Assembly: GCA_938048455.1 (NCBI GenBank)
Contig: CALIUY010000015.1
Coordinates: 1 to 49,952 of the forward strand
Direction of reading: 5' to 3'
DNA length: 49,952 nt
DNA from: an uncultured Desulfobacterales bacterium
Lineage (GTDB): Bacteria; Desulfobacterota; Desulfobacteria; Desulfobacterales; SpSt-501
The notes beneath the pieces were generated by a model. That model ran no database searches, had not been told where the DNA came from, and saw nothing but the letters and a program-made list of their open reading frames with translations. Every line of letters begins with the position of its first letter. Position 1 is the first letter of the stretch. This document shows, piece after piece, positions 1 to 7,703 of the stretch. The translations under genes and the position numbers were made by a program.

Positions 1-616
1 TCGGCGCTGTCGATCAGGTCCTTGATTTTCGCGGTGTAGTTTCCCAGCCGGTTCTGCACGGCGTTGCGGAAAGCCTGCATTTTCGTCGCCCCGATCTTGT
101 CCTCCAGGAAGGCGTTGAAGCCGTCTAGAACAGCCTGCCGGGCGAGATCGCCCATGGCTGCGATATCTTCATCGTCTAAGGCCCCGGTGCGGATCAAAGT
201 GAAGCCGAAGAGCACCATGACCGGGTCGTCGCTTCCGGCATCCTCCATCGCTTTCAGCATGGCGCGGGTCTGGCTGACCGAGGCGGGAGAGACGCCGAGA
301 AGGGTCTCCTCACCGGCCCGAGGCGCGGGGGCGATCCCCTGGCGGACGATGTTGCCGTCGGCGTCCTTGGTGCGGACCAGAAGGAAGTTATACGCGGGGA
401 AGTTTGGCAGGTTCGCAAGCGAGAACGTCAATTTTCCGTCAGACTCGGCTGTGGCCGACGTCGAAGAAGAACGAGCCCCAATCGAGCCGTTTTGATTGAT
501 GGGATAGATCTCGATCGTGTAGCTGGCTCCAGGGTTCAGAGCTGCGGCAAGGACCGCCCCCCCCAGAAAACGCCCGGAACCATTACCAAAAACAATAGCG
601 TCGCTATCCGTTTCAT
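1..616 (-). CDS. Secreted protein of unknown function, 3' end off window, frameshift in signal peptide
   Basis: The gene runs leftward off the window edge. An ATG at 614-616 follows a good GGAGG ribosome site 8 bases upstream and opens a typical signal peptide (MKRIATLLFLVMVPGVFWGG), but that frame stops after 26 codons. The +1/-2 frame then stays open to base 1 and encodes a soluble domain beginning LAAALNPGASYTIEIYPI, with a beta-rich first half (YTIEIYPINQNG, LTFSLANLP) and a helical second half ending KIKDLIDSA. The two frames join at a run of eight G (557-564); nine or six G would give a continuous gene with a signal peptidase site near AAA. Family not recognised. The intact product is probably exported. 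The break may be a sequencing error, a true mutation or phase variation. Confidence is good for one gene, low for function. Confidence 0.6.
557..564 (-). repeat. G8 homopolymer at the frameshift point of the secreted-protein gene
   Basis: Eight consecutive C on the plus strand read as G8 in the gene. The run lies between the hydrophobic core of the signal peptide and the mature protein, exactly where the reading frame is lost. Homopolymers of this length slip in replication and are error-prone in sequencing. Confidence 0.85.
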
Positions 617-656
617 CGCTTGGTCCTCCATGTGCGTTTGAGAGAAAAAAATTGGA

Positions 657-806
657 TCAATTTACGCTTCCGGTGACGGTTCCGGTTCCACTCGGCGGAG
701 GGGTGGATGCTGGCGTAGAAGAGCCGCCCCCGCCTCCGCAACCCAGTGTCAAAAGAGCCAACAGCAGCACAGCCACCCCGATCATTTTAACAAACCCGTT
801 ACGCAT
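657..806 (-). CDS. Tiny predicted lipoprotein, 49 aa
   Basis: The ATG at 804-806 has a strong AGGAGG ribosome site about 6 bases upstream. The product has a short charged start (MRNGFVK), a hydrophobic core (VAVLLLALLTLGC) and a cysteine at residue 23 fitting a lipobox, though Thr at -3 is not the preferred residue. After Cys come five Gly, two Ser and a Pro/Thr/Ser linker ending GTGTVTGSVN before TGA. Such a tail normally tethers a folded domain, so this may be the remnant of a larger lipoprotein or a free peptide lipoprotein. It lies 40 bases upstream of the secreted-protein gene on the same strand and probably shares its mRNA. No family recognised. Confidence 0.6.
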   Translation of the reverse strand: MRNGFVKMIGVAVLLLALLTLGCGGGGGSSTPASTPPPSGTGTVTGSVN

Positions 807-1012
807 TGCTTACCTCCTGAAATGATTTGCAAATTGAAATTTTATCGCCCCCCGGTCACGGCGAATTGACCCTGACGTATGTAAACACTCTGCCAGCCAC
901 CCTTGGCGGAAGGGATAGAAGGTCATTTTTATTCGAGGGGGAAGGAAAATCGGACCAATGCGTTTTGATCGCAGAAACAGACGGGAATGGAAGCGCCTTG
1001 GGCGGAAGGGGG

Positions 1013-1047
1013 AAAAGCAAAAAGCCCTGGAGAGTCTCCAGGGCTTT
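1013..1047 (-). terminator. Intrinsic terminator downstream of initiator tRNA
   Basis: An 11-bp perfect stem (1021-1031 with 1037-1047, AAAGCCCTGGA arm) and a 5-base loop are followed on the minus strand by a T-rich tail (TTTTTGCTTTT). It sits just past the tRNA 3' end and would end its transcript before the lipoprotein gene. Confidence 0.75.
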
Positions 1048-1058
1048 CATGGAATTTG

Positions 1059-1135
<77 letters not shown>

Positions 1136-1188
1136 TCAACCGGACCAATATATCGGCAGGATAGGTCCGAGTCAAGAAATCTTTTTCT

Positions 1189-1494
1189 TCAGGATTGCCC
1201 GAGCTTTTCCAAGGTGGCCGCAACCGTATTGATCCTCTCCGGGGGGCAGAGGATGCGGATTTTCTTGTTTCGCGACGATGCCCCGGCGAGAATCGAAACG
1301 GCCGATGGGGGCAGGCCGAGTTCCCTGGCGAGAAGACGGATCAGGGCTCGGTTGGCCCGGCCTTCAGCGGGGGGCGCCGTCACCCGGACTTTCAGCGCCT
1401 CGCCGTGGAGACCGGAAACGAGATCGCGGGAGGCCCCGGGCTGGAGATGGATGTTCACGATGAGGCCTTGGGGACTTGCGGTGTAAAACGGCAA
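1189..1494 (-). CDS. DUF167 / YggU family protein (UPF0235)
   Basis: A 101-aa protein with the family pattern: HLQPGASRDLVSGLHG near the start, then ALKVRVTAPPAEGRANRALI, which matches the conserved core of YggU-like proteins. These are small cytoplasmic alpha/beta proteins of unclear role. The start is TTG at 1492-1494, supported by a GAGGA ribosome site 6 bases upstream. It is the last gene of the leftward operon, 20 bases after hldE. The family call is firm; the function is unknown. Confidence 0.85.
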   Translation of the reverse strand: MPFYTASPQGLIVNIHLQPGASRDLVSGLHGEALKVRVTAPPAEGRANRALIRLLARELGLPPSAVSILAGASSRNKKIRILCPPERINTVAATLEKLGQS

Positions 1495-1514
1495 GGCTCA
1501 TCCTCGAGTTGGGC

Positions 1515-2960
1515 TCAGCTGTTGCGGATCTTCTCGATCAGCCGGGTGGAGGAGACGTTCTCTTCTATCGGAATGAGAACGACTTGTCCGCCCCAGGACT
1601 CGACAAGCGGGCGGCCGACCACGGGCTTCTTCTCGTAGTCGCCGCCCTTGGTCAAAACGTCGGGCCGTAGCGCCGCGATGACGGCCTCGAGCTCTCCTGT
1701 CGCGAAGACCAGCACGTAATCGACACTGTCCAAGGCGGAAAGCAGGCGCGCCCGCTGCTCAACGGCGATGACCGGGCGCCCCGGACCTTTCAGGGCGCTG
1801 ACCGAGGCGTCGTCGTCCACGGCGACGATCAGGATGTCGCCCAGGGCGCGCGAGGCGGCGAGCAGGCGGACATGCCCGGCGTGCAGCAGATCGAAGCAGC
1901 CGTTCGTGAAGACCAGCCGCTTGCCCTGTCGGCGGAGATCGGCGCAGATCACGGAAAGCGCCTCGAGGCTTTTTCGCTTGCGGGCCGCCGGGTCGGCTTT
2001 TTCGCTGAGCTCGACCGCCAGCTCCTCGCGGTTGACGGTGGCCGTGCCGATCTTTCCGACCACGACCCCGGCCGCGGCGTTGGCGATCTCGACGGCCTGC
2101 GGCAGGGAGAATCCGCAGGCGAGCGCAAGGGTGAGGGCGGCCGCGGCGGTGTCGCCCGCCCCGGAGACATCGAACACCTGCCGGGACCGCGTAGGAAAGG
2201 CTTGCGGCTTTTCCCCGCGGGAAAAGAGCACCATCCCCTCCGCCCCACAGGTGACGAGAACGTGCTCCACCGTCACCGTTGCGAGCAGCCGTGCGCCGGC
2301 CTTGAAAAGATCCGGATCGTCCGCCGCTTCGAGCCCCGCGGCGAGCAGCGCTTCGGCGCGGTTCGGCGTCAGCAGCGTGAATCCCGCGTATTTCGAGAAA
2401 TCCCGGCCCTTAGGGTCCGCCACCGCAAGCTTGCCGGCTTTGCGGGCGCGGTGAGCGAGTTCGGCGCAGAACTCCGGAACGGCAACCCCCTTGCCGTAGT
2501 CCGAAAGCAAAACCGCATCGATCCCGTCGAAAACGTTCTTTGTGCGCTCGAGGATCTCTTCCTGGAGCGCTTGGGACAAGTTCTCCGTATCCTCGCGGTC
2601 GATGCGCAACAGTTGTTGCCCCCCGGCGAGAACCCGCGTTTTGCGTGCGGTCGATCGCTTGGGGTCGATCAGGACCGCACGGCGGTCGATCTCCAGGGCA
2701 TCGAGAGCGGCGATGAGCTTTCGGCCCTCCTCGTCTGCACCGACCACTCCGGCCAGAGCGACCTTGGCCCCCAAAGCAGCGAGATTGCGGGCGGCGTTCG
2801 CCGCCCCTCCGGGGCGAAAATCGGCTTGCTCCAGACGGAACACAGGAACCGGGGCTTCGGGAGAGATCCGCTCGACGCGGCCCCGGAGGTATTCATCGAG
2901 CATGAGATCGCCCACGACGAGGATGCGGCGTTGTTCGAAGGCGCTGAAATCGAGACTCAT
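1515..2960 (-). CDS. hldE: Bifunctional heptose-7-phosphate kinase / heptose-1-phosphate adenylyltransferase
   Basis: 481 aa, the length of E. coli HldE (RfaE). Residues 1 to about 315 are a PfkB-type sugar kinase (RILVVGDLMLDEYLRG, FRPGGAANAARNLAALGA, and the catalytic DVSGAGDT near 265). From about residue 340 follows the nucleotidyltransferase domain with FTNGCFDLLHAGHVRLL at 351-367, holding the HxGH catalytic pair, and NVSSTRLI near the end. The enzyme makes the ADP-heptose precursor of the LPS inner core in two cytoplasmic steps, so the cell has a heptose-containing outer membrane. Its ATG overlaps the TGA of the thioesterase gene, indicating translational coupling. Confidence 0.97.
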   Translation of the reverse strand: MSLDFSAFEQRRILVVGDLMLDEYLRGRVERISPEAPVPVFRLEQADFRPGGAANAARNLAALGAKVALAGVVGADEEGRKLIAALDALEIDRRAVLIDPKRSTARKTRVLAGGQQLLRIDREDTENLSQALQEEILERTKNVFDGIDAVLLSDYGKGVAVPEFCAELAHRARKAGKLAVADPKGRDFSKYAGFTLLTPNRAEALLAAGLEAADDPDLFKAGARLLATVTVEHVLVTCGAEGMVLFSRGEKPQAFPTRSRQVFDVSGAGDTAAAALTLALACGFSLPQAVEIANAAAGVVVGKIGTATVNREELAVELSEKADPAARKRKSLEALSVICADLRRQGKRLVFTNGCFDLLHAGHVRLLAASRALGDILIVAVDDDASVSALKGPGRPVIAVEQRARLLSALDSVDYVLVFATGELEAVIAALRPDVLTKGGDYEKKPVVGRPLVESWGGQVVLIPIEENVSSTRLIEKIRNS

Positions 2961-3385
2961 GGCTCGAACGTCGACGGGCGGGCAGAAGCGCTTCGGGCGA
3001 TCAGCTCGCGGATGAACGACGGCGGCCGCACCACGCGACCGGAAACATCGACGAAAGCGTGGTGGGTGAAGCCCTCGGCCAAGAGTTCCATCCCCTGCTT
3101 GCGGTAGATGCGGTACTGGAAACGGATGCCCCCGCGGACCGCAGGGTCCAGCCCCGTCTCGATGACCAGCAGGTCGTCATAGCGCGCCGGGGCGTGGTAG
3201 CGCGCCCCGCACTCGGCCACCGGCAGGAAGAAGCCGCGCTCTTCGATCTCGCGGTAGGTGAGGCCGAGAGAGCGGAAGAACTCGCTGCGGCCGACTTCGA
3301 ACCAGCGGAAGTAATTGCCGTAATAGGCTTGCCCCATGCGGTCGGTGTCGCCGTAGATCACGCGGGTTTCGCTGCGGTGGATCAT
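2957..3385 (-). CDS. YbgC/FadM-like acyl-CoA thioesterase (4HBT hot-dog fold)
   Basis: 142 aa with the hot-dog thioesterase signature YGDTDRMGQAYYGNYFRWFE around residues 10-29, containing the active-site Asp and the Gly-x-x-x-Asn helix start, and a downstream beta core (ARYDDLLVIETGLD, RGGIRFQYRIYR). Members hydrolyse short acyl-CoA or acyl-ACP in the cytoplasm. The substrate cannot be read from sequence, and the gene is not beside tol-pal as classic ybgC is. Its ATG overlaps the thrH stop and its stop overlaps the hldE start, so it is embedded in one operon. Confidence 0.88.
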   Translation of the reverse strand: MIHRSETRVIYGDTDRMGQAYYGNYFRWFEVGRSEFFRSLGLTYREIEERGFFLPVAECGARYHAPARYDDLLVIETGLDPAVRGGIRFQYRIYRKQGMELLAEGFTHHAFVDVSGRVVRPPSFIRELIARSASARPSTFEP

Positions 3386-3996
3386 GGCTCCTCCCGCGTG
3401 AGAATGCCACCGATGAGCCGCTCGAGCTCCGGGTAGTCTTCGGCGACCGGAAGCGAAGGGTATTCGCGGCGGACCGAAGCGGGAGGACGGAACAGGATGC
3501 CGTGGTCGGCGGTCGTGAGCATGCGGACGTCGTTGTAAGAATCGCCGACGGCGATCACGCGGTAGTTGAGCCCCTGCATGGCGAGGGCGACCTTGCGTTT
3601 CCCGTCCTCCTGCCGGAGGCGATATCCGGTGACCTTCCCGTCGGAGGCGATCTCCAGACGGTTGCAGAGCAGGGTGGGGTAGTTCAGCTTGGCGATGAGC
3701 GGGCCGGCGAACTGGGTGAAGGTGTCGGAGACGATGAGCACGGGAATCCGGCGGCGCAGGGAGTCGAGAAATTCGCGCGCTCCCGGGAGCGGCTCCATGC
3801 GGGAAATCACGTCCTGGATATCGGCGAGACGAAGCCCCTGATCGTTCAGAATCTCGATCCGGCGGCGCATCAGGGCATCGTAGTCGGGAACATCGCGCGT
3901 CGTCAACCGAAGCGCGACGATTCCGGTTTCTTCGGCGAAGCGGATCCAGATCTCGGGAACGAAGACCCCTTCGAGATCGAAACAGGCAAGATGCAT
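3382..3996 (-). CDS. thrH: ThrH-type phosphoserine phosphatase / homoserine phosphotransferase
   Basis: 204 aa, matching ThrH throughout: CFDLEGVFVPEIWIRFAEET at residues 5-24 (HAD motif I with Asp7 and Glu9), LTTRDVPDYDALMRRRI, LIVSDTFTQF (motif II) and VIAVGDSYNDVRML (motif IV). Pseudomonas ThrH dephosphorylates phosphoserine and can move the phosphate to homoserine, so it can bypass a conventional homoserine kinase. It lies 17 bases after hom, which makes homoserine, so a role in threonine synthesis is the likely local job. Cytoplasmic and Mg-dependent. Confidence 0.92.
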   Translation of the reverse strand: MHLACFDLEGVFVPEIWIRFAEETGIVALRLTTRDVPDYDALMRRRIEILNDQGLRLADIQDVISRMEPLPGAREFLDSLRRRIPVLIVSDTFTQFAGPLIAKLNYPTLLCNRLEIASDGKVTGYRLRQEDGKRKVALAMQGLNYRVIAVGDSYNDVRMLTTADHGILFRPPASVRREYPSLPVAEDYPELERLIGGILTREEP

Positions 3997-4013
3997 GACG
4001 CCAAGGCCCCCCT

Positions 4014-5330
4014 TCAGGATTCGAGGGTGTCGTCTTCGATGCGGATCAGCACCGGAGGCGCCGCCGAGACCTCCAGCCGTGCGATCTCGGCCAGGGCGCT
4101 CTTCACATCGGCCTCGCGGGCGCGGTGCGAGAGCATGACGACCGGAACCGCGCCGCCGCTGCGGCGGCCCTTCTGCTGCACGGACTGGATGCTGATCCCG
4201 TGGCGGCCGAGAATCCCCGCAATCGTGGACAGGACCCCGGGACGGTCGATCGCCGCGAAGCGAAAATAGTAGTGGGAGGTGATCTCCGCGATCGGAACGA
4301 CCGGGATTTCCCGGACGAATCCTTCGGCGAAGGCCAGCGGCGGAACCCGTCGCGGCGAGCCGTGCAGAATGTTGCGGGCGAGATCGACGAGATCGGAGAC
4401 CACCGCACTCGCCGTGGGCATCATGCCCGCCCCGCGACCGTAGAGCAAAATGTCGCCGGTCGCATCCCCGGATACCGTGATTGCATTCAGCGTGCCGTTG
4501 ACATTGGAGAGAAGGTTTCCGAAGGGGATCATCGTCGGATGCACGCGGATTTCGACCGCCTCCCCCCGCCGTTTGCTGATGGCGAGAAGCTTGATGCGGT
4601 AGCCGAACTGCGCGGCGAAGTCGATGTCCAGGGGCGTGATGTGGGAGATCCCCTCAAGGAAGACGTCATCCAGGTTGATCCGCATGCCGTAGGCGAGCGC
4701 ACTCAAAATGGCGATCTTGTGCGCCGTGTCGTGGCCTTCGATGTCGAGTGTGGGGTCGGCCTCGGCGTAACCCTCGCGTTGCGCCTGAGCGAGAGCGGCG
4801 GAAAATTCGATGCCCTCGTCGGTGATGCGCGAGAGGATGTAGTTGCAGGTGCCGTTCAGGATGCCGACAAGGGAATGAATCCGATTGCCGACGAGCGATT
4901 CGCGCAGCGTCTTGATGATCGGCATGCATCCGCCGACGCTCGCCTCGAAGTAGAGATCGACCCCTTTGCGGCCGGCGGCGGCGAAGAGCTCATTGCCGCA
5001 AGCGGCGATCAGCGCCTTGTTCGCCGTGACGACATGCTTGCCGCGCTCGATGGCCTCGAGGATGAAATTCCGGGCGATGCCGGTACCCCCGATCATTTCG
5101 ACCACGATCTCGATCTCGGGGTCTTCGAGAACCCGCCGGGCGTCGGCGACGAGAACCCCCTCCGGGAAGGCGACGCCCCGGTCGCGGGCGGTATCGATGT
5201 CGGCGACCCTGCGCAAGGCGAGCTCAGCTCCCAGGCGGGCGGAGATCACCTCGCGGCTTTCCAGAAGAAGCTTGGCGACACCGGTGCCCACGGTGCCGCA
5301 GCCGAGAAGACCGATTGGAATGCGACGCAT
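4014..5330 (-). CDS. hom: Homoserine dehydrogenase with C-terminal ACT domain
   Basis: 438 aa, normal for the Bacillus/Corynebacterium type. It has an N-terminal Rossmann site (IGLLGCGTVGTGVAKLL, residues 6-22), a central catalytic region with GILNGTCNYILSRI and YAEADPTLDIEGHDTAHK (Lys catalytic, Glu/Asp metal and substrate binding), and a C-terminal ACT regulatory domain from about residue 350 (YYFRFAAIDRPGVLSTIAGIL). It reduces aspartate semialdehyde to homoserine; threonine feedback through ACT is likely by family. Flanked by an aminotransferase and thrH in a leftward operon. The matching asd lies at 23228-24250. Confidence 0.97.
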   Translation of the reverse strand: MRRIPIGLLGCGTVGTGVAKLLLESREVISARLGAELALRRVADIDTARDRGVAFPEGVLVADARRVLEDPEIEIVVEMIGGTGIARNFILEAIERGKHVVTANKALIAACGNELFAAAGRKGVDLYFEASVGGCMPIIKTLRESLVGNRIHSLVGILNGTCNYILSRITDEGIEFSAALAQAQREGYAEADPTLDIEGHDTAHKIAILSALAYGMRINLDDVFLEGISHITPLDIDFAAQFGYRIKLLAISKRRGEAVEIRVHPTMIPFGNLLSNVNGTLNAITVSGDATGDILLYGRGAGMMPTASAVVSDLVDLARNILHGSPRRVPPLAFAEGFVREIPVVPIAEITSHYYFRFAAIDRPGVLSTIAGILGRHGISIQSVQQKGRRSGGAVPVVMLSHRAREADVKSALAEIARLEVSAAPPVLIRIEDDTLES

Positions 5331-5376
5331 GGAATCTTCTTTCTTTTCCTTCGGGGCGGCCGACGGCGGCGGATCC

Positions 5377-6546
5377 TCAGAGAATCCGGCGGATGCCGCG
5401 CACCGCCTGGTTGATGCGCATGGGGTTTTCGATCAAGGCGAAGCGCACGAACTCATCGCCGTATTCCCCGAACCCGAGCCCCGGGGAGACGGCCACCCCG
5501 GCCTCACGGATCAGAAACTTCGAGAATTCGACCGATCCCATGGCGCGGTACTTTTCGGGAATCCGCCCCCAGACGAACATCGTGCCCCGGGGTTTGGGAA
5601 TCTTCCAGCCCGCACGGGCAAGTCCCCGGACCAGCGTGTCGCGGCGCTCGCGGTAGGTTTCGCGGATCGCCTGCACGCAATCTTCCGGCCCGTTCAAGGC
5701 GATGATCGCCGCGATCTGAATCGGCTGGAAGACGCCGTAGTCGAGGTAGCTTTTGATGCGCTTGAGGGCGGCCACCGTTTCGGGATTGCCGCAGCAGAAA
5801 CCCAGGCGCCAGCCTGCCATGCTGTAACTTTTGGAAAGCGAGAAGAATTCGACCCCCACCTCCTTCGCCCCGCGGGCCTGGAGGAAGCTGGGCGCCGTGT
5901 AGCCGTCGAAGACGAGATCCGCATAAGCGAAATCGTGAATGACGAGAATGCCGTGCTCGCGGGCGAAGGCGACCACCTTCTCGAAAAAGTCGAGCGCGAC
6001 CGTCTCGGTCGTGGGGTTGTGCGGATAGCTCAAAATGAGAAGCTTCGGCCGGGGCCAGGTCTGCTTGGTGGCTTGAAGCAGGTTGGCGAAAAAATCCTCT
6101 TCCGGTCCCAGCGGGATTCCGCGCACCTCGCCGCCGGCGATGATGGCCGAATAGGGATGGATCGGGTAGGTGGGGTTGGGCGTGAAGACCACATCGCCGG
6201 GACCCACGGCGACCAGGACGAGATGCGAGAGCCCTTCCTTGACGCCGATCGTGACGATGGCCTCGGTTTCGGGATCGATGTCGACGTCGAAGCGGCGTTT
6301 GTACCAGGCGGAGATCGCATGGCGCAGCTTGGTGATCCCCATCGAGGCGGAATAGCGATGGTTCTGGGGCTTGCGTGCGGCCTCGACCAGCTTGTTCACG
6401 ATGTGCGGCGGCGTGGGCAGGTCGGGGTTGCCCATGCCCAGATCCACGATGTCCTTGCCGGCGCGGCGCGCCTCCATCTTGATCTGATTGACCGTGGCGA
6501 ACACGTAGGGCGGAAGGCGGTCGAGTCTGGCGAAACGGTTGCGCAT
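5377..6546 (-). CDS. alaC: AlaC-like class I/II aminotransferase
   Basis: 389-aa PLP enzyme of fold type I. It shows [20 protein letters not shown] and [16 protein letters not shown] at the start, [15 protein letters not shown] (substrate Asn), [14 protein letters not shown] (PLP Asp and Tyr) and the Schiff-base lysine in [20 protein letters not shown]. The closest match is the glutamate-pyruvate (alanine) transaminase AlaC group, which is close to LL-diaminopimelate aminotransferase, so lysine synthesis is a real alternative. It is the first gene of an operon with hom and thrH, 46 bases before hom. Its promoter overlaps that of purM. Confidence 0.85.
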   Translation of the reverse strand: MRNRFARLDRLPPYVFATVNQIKMEARRAGKDIVDLGMGNPDLPTPPHIVNKLVEAARKPQNHRYSASMGITKLRHAISAWYKRRFDVDIDPETEAIVTIGVKEGLSHLVLVAVGPGDVVFTPNPTYPIHPYSAIIAGGEVRGIPLGPEEDFFANLLQATKQTWPRPKLLILSYPHNPTTETVALDFFEKVVAFAREHGILVIHDFAYADLVFDGYTAPSFLQARGAKEVGVEFFSLSKSYSMAGWRLGFCCGNPETVAALKRIKSYLDYGVFQPIQIAAIIALNGPEDCVQAIRETYRERRDTLVRGLARAGWKIPKPRGTMFVWGRIPEKYRAMGSVEFSKFLIREAGVAVSPGLGFGEYGDEFVRFALIENPMRINQAVRGIRRIL

Positions 6547-6580
6547 GGGCGGGCCTCGCGGATCGTGTTGGAAATAAATT

Positions 6581-6613
6581 TTGACTTTTACGCCGCGATT
6601 CTATATTTTTCAA
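6581..6613. promoter_or_regulatory. Overlapping divergent promoters for alaC-hom operon (minus) and purM (plus)
   Basis: Plus: -35 TTGACT (6581-6586) with -10 TATATT (6602-6607, 15-base spacer) or TATTTT (6604-6609, 17-base spacer). Minus: -35 TTGAAA (complement of 6608-6613), 17-base spacer, -10 TAAAAG (complement of 6585-6590). The plus -35 overlaps the minus -10, and the minus -35 abuts or overlaps the plus -10, so the two cannot be occupied together. By-eye prediction. Confidence 0.6.
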
Positions 6614-6629
6614 GGGTTTTTCACCCTTG
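6611..6629 (+). promoter_or_regulatory. Hairpin next to the purM ribosome site
   Basis: CAAGGGT and ACCCTTG form a 7-bp stem with loop TTTTC. The stem ends where the GAGAGG ribosome site of purM begins, and the predicted transcription start falls at or near its 5' arm. It could tune purM translation or just protect the short leader. Confidence 0.4.
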
Positions 6630-6639
6630 AGAGGATCTG

Positions 6640-7689
6640 ATGGACAAGCCGCTGACCTACTCCGACTCCGGTGTCGACATCGAAAAGGCCAACACCCTCG
6701 TTTCCAGGATCGTCCCGATCATCCAGCAGACCCGACGACCCGGCGTCGTCAGCGAGATCGGAGGATTCGCCGGGCTGTTCTCGATCGATCACCTGGTCAG
6801 CCGCATGAAACACCCGGTGCTCGTGAGCTCGACCGACGGGGTGGGAACCAAGCTCAAGATCGCCTTCCTGATGGACCGCCACGACACGATCGGCATCGAT
6901 CTCGTCGCCATGTGCGTGAACGACATCCTCGTCCAGGGGGCCAAACCCCTATTCATGCTGGATTATCTTGCCACCGGAAAAATCGACCCCGTACGCGTCG
7001 AGGCCGTGATCCGCGGCATCGCCGAGGGGTGCCGGCTGGCGCGCTGCGCCCTGATCGGCGGCGAGACGGCGGAGATGCCGGGGATGTACGCGCCGGGAGA
7101 GTACGATCTCGCCGGTTTCGTCGTCGGGATCGTCGACAACGCCGAGATCATCGACGGCACCGCCATCCGCGTCGGCCACCGTCTGATCGGCATCGCCTCG
7201 AGCGGCCTGCACAGCAACGGTTACTCGCTCGTCCGCAAGATCTGCTTCGAGCGGCTGAAGCTCTCCCCCGACGCCTACGTGGCCGAGCTTCAAACCACGC
7301 TCGGCGAGGAGCTGCTCAGGCCCACCCGGATTTACAGCGACACGGTTTCCGCCTTGCAGAAGGATCTTCCGCTCCACGGCCTCGCTCACATCACCGGCGG
7401 CGGCCTGGTCGACAACGTCGTCCGGGTCGTGCCGCAGTCGTTCAGCGTCGTCATCCGACGCGGGAGCTGGCCCGTTCCGGCGGTGTTCTCTTTCTTGCAG
7501 CAGGCGGGTCAGGTGAGCGAGTTCGAGATGCTGCGGACCTTCAACAACGGCATCGGGTTGGTGGCGATCGTGCCGCCGGAGGCCGAAAGCGATACGATCG
7601 ATCGGTTGCGGGCGATGAACGAGGGGGCCTGGACGATCGGGGAAATCGTCGAGCGGCGCGAGGGAGGCGATAGGCTGATCTGGGCCTGA
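6640..7689 (+). CDS. purM: Phosphoribosylformylglycinamidine cyclo-ligase (AIR synthetase)
   Basis: 349 aa, family length. The N-terminal signature YSDSGVDIEKANTLVSRI is the classic PurM start, followed by GGFAGLFSID, VSSTDGVGTKLKIAF, ALIGGETAEMPGMY and GIASSGLHSNGYSLVRKI, then HITGGGLVDNVVRVVP. It converts FGAM to AIR with ATP in purine synthesis, in the cytoplasm. The ATG follows GAGAGG. Other pur genes are absent from the window; tsaD follows after 14 bases, so the two are probably co-transcribed. Confidence 0.97.
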   Translation: MDKPLTYSDSGVDIEKANTLVSRIVPIIQQTRRPGVVSEIGGFAGLFSIDHLVSRMKHPVLVSSTDGVGTKLKIAFLMDRHDTIGIDLVAMCVNDILVQGAKPLFMLDYLATGKIDPVRVEAVIRGIAEGCRLARCALIGGETAEMPGMYAPGEYDLAGFVVGIVDNAEIIDGTAIRVGHRLIGIASSGLHSNGYSLVRKICFERLKLSPDAYVAELQTTLGEELLRPTRIYSDTVSALQKDLPLHGLAHITGGGLVDNVVRVVPQSFSVVIRRGSWPVPAVFSFLQQAGQVSEFEMLRTFNNGIGLVAIVPPEAESDTIDRLRAMNEGAWTIGEIVERREGGDRLIWA

Positions 7690-7703
7690 AGCCGGGCGCG
7701 GCC

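Noticed and set aside
1872-3107. Very long open frames opposite hldE, hom, alaC, nagZ, dnaG and other genes
   Set aside because: They mirror the codon structure of the real genes on the other strand, show low-complexity Arg/Pro/Ala or Asp/Gly/His products, and have no motifs.
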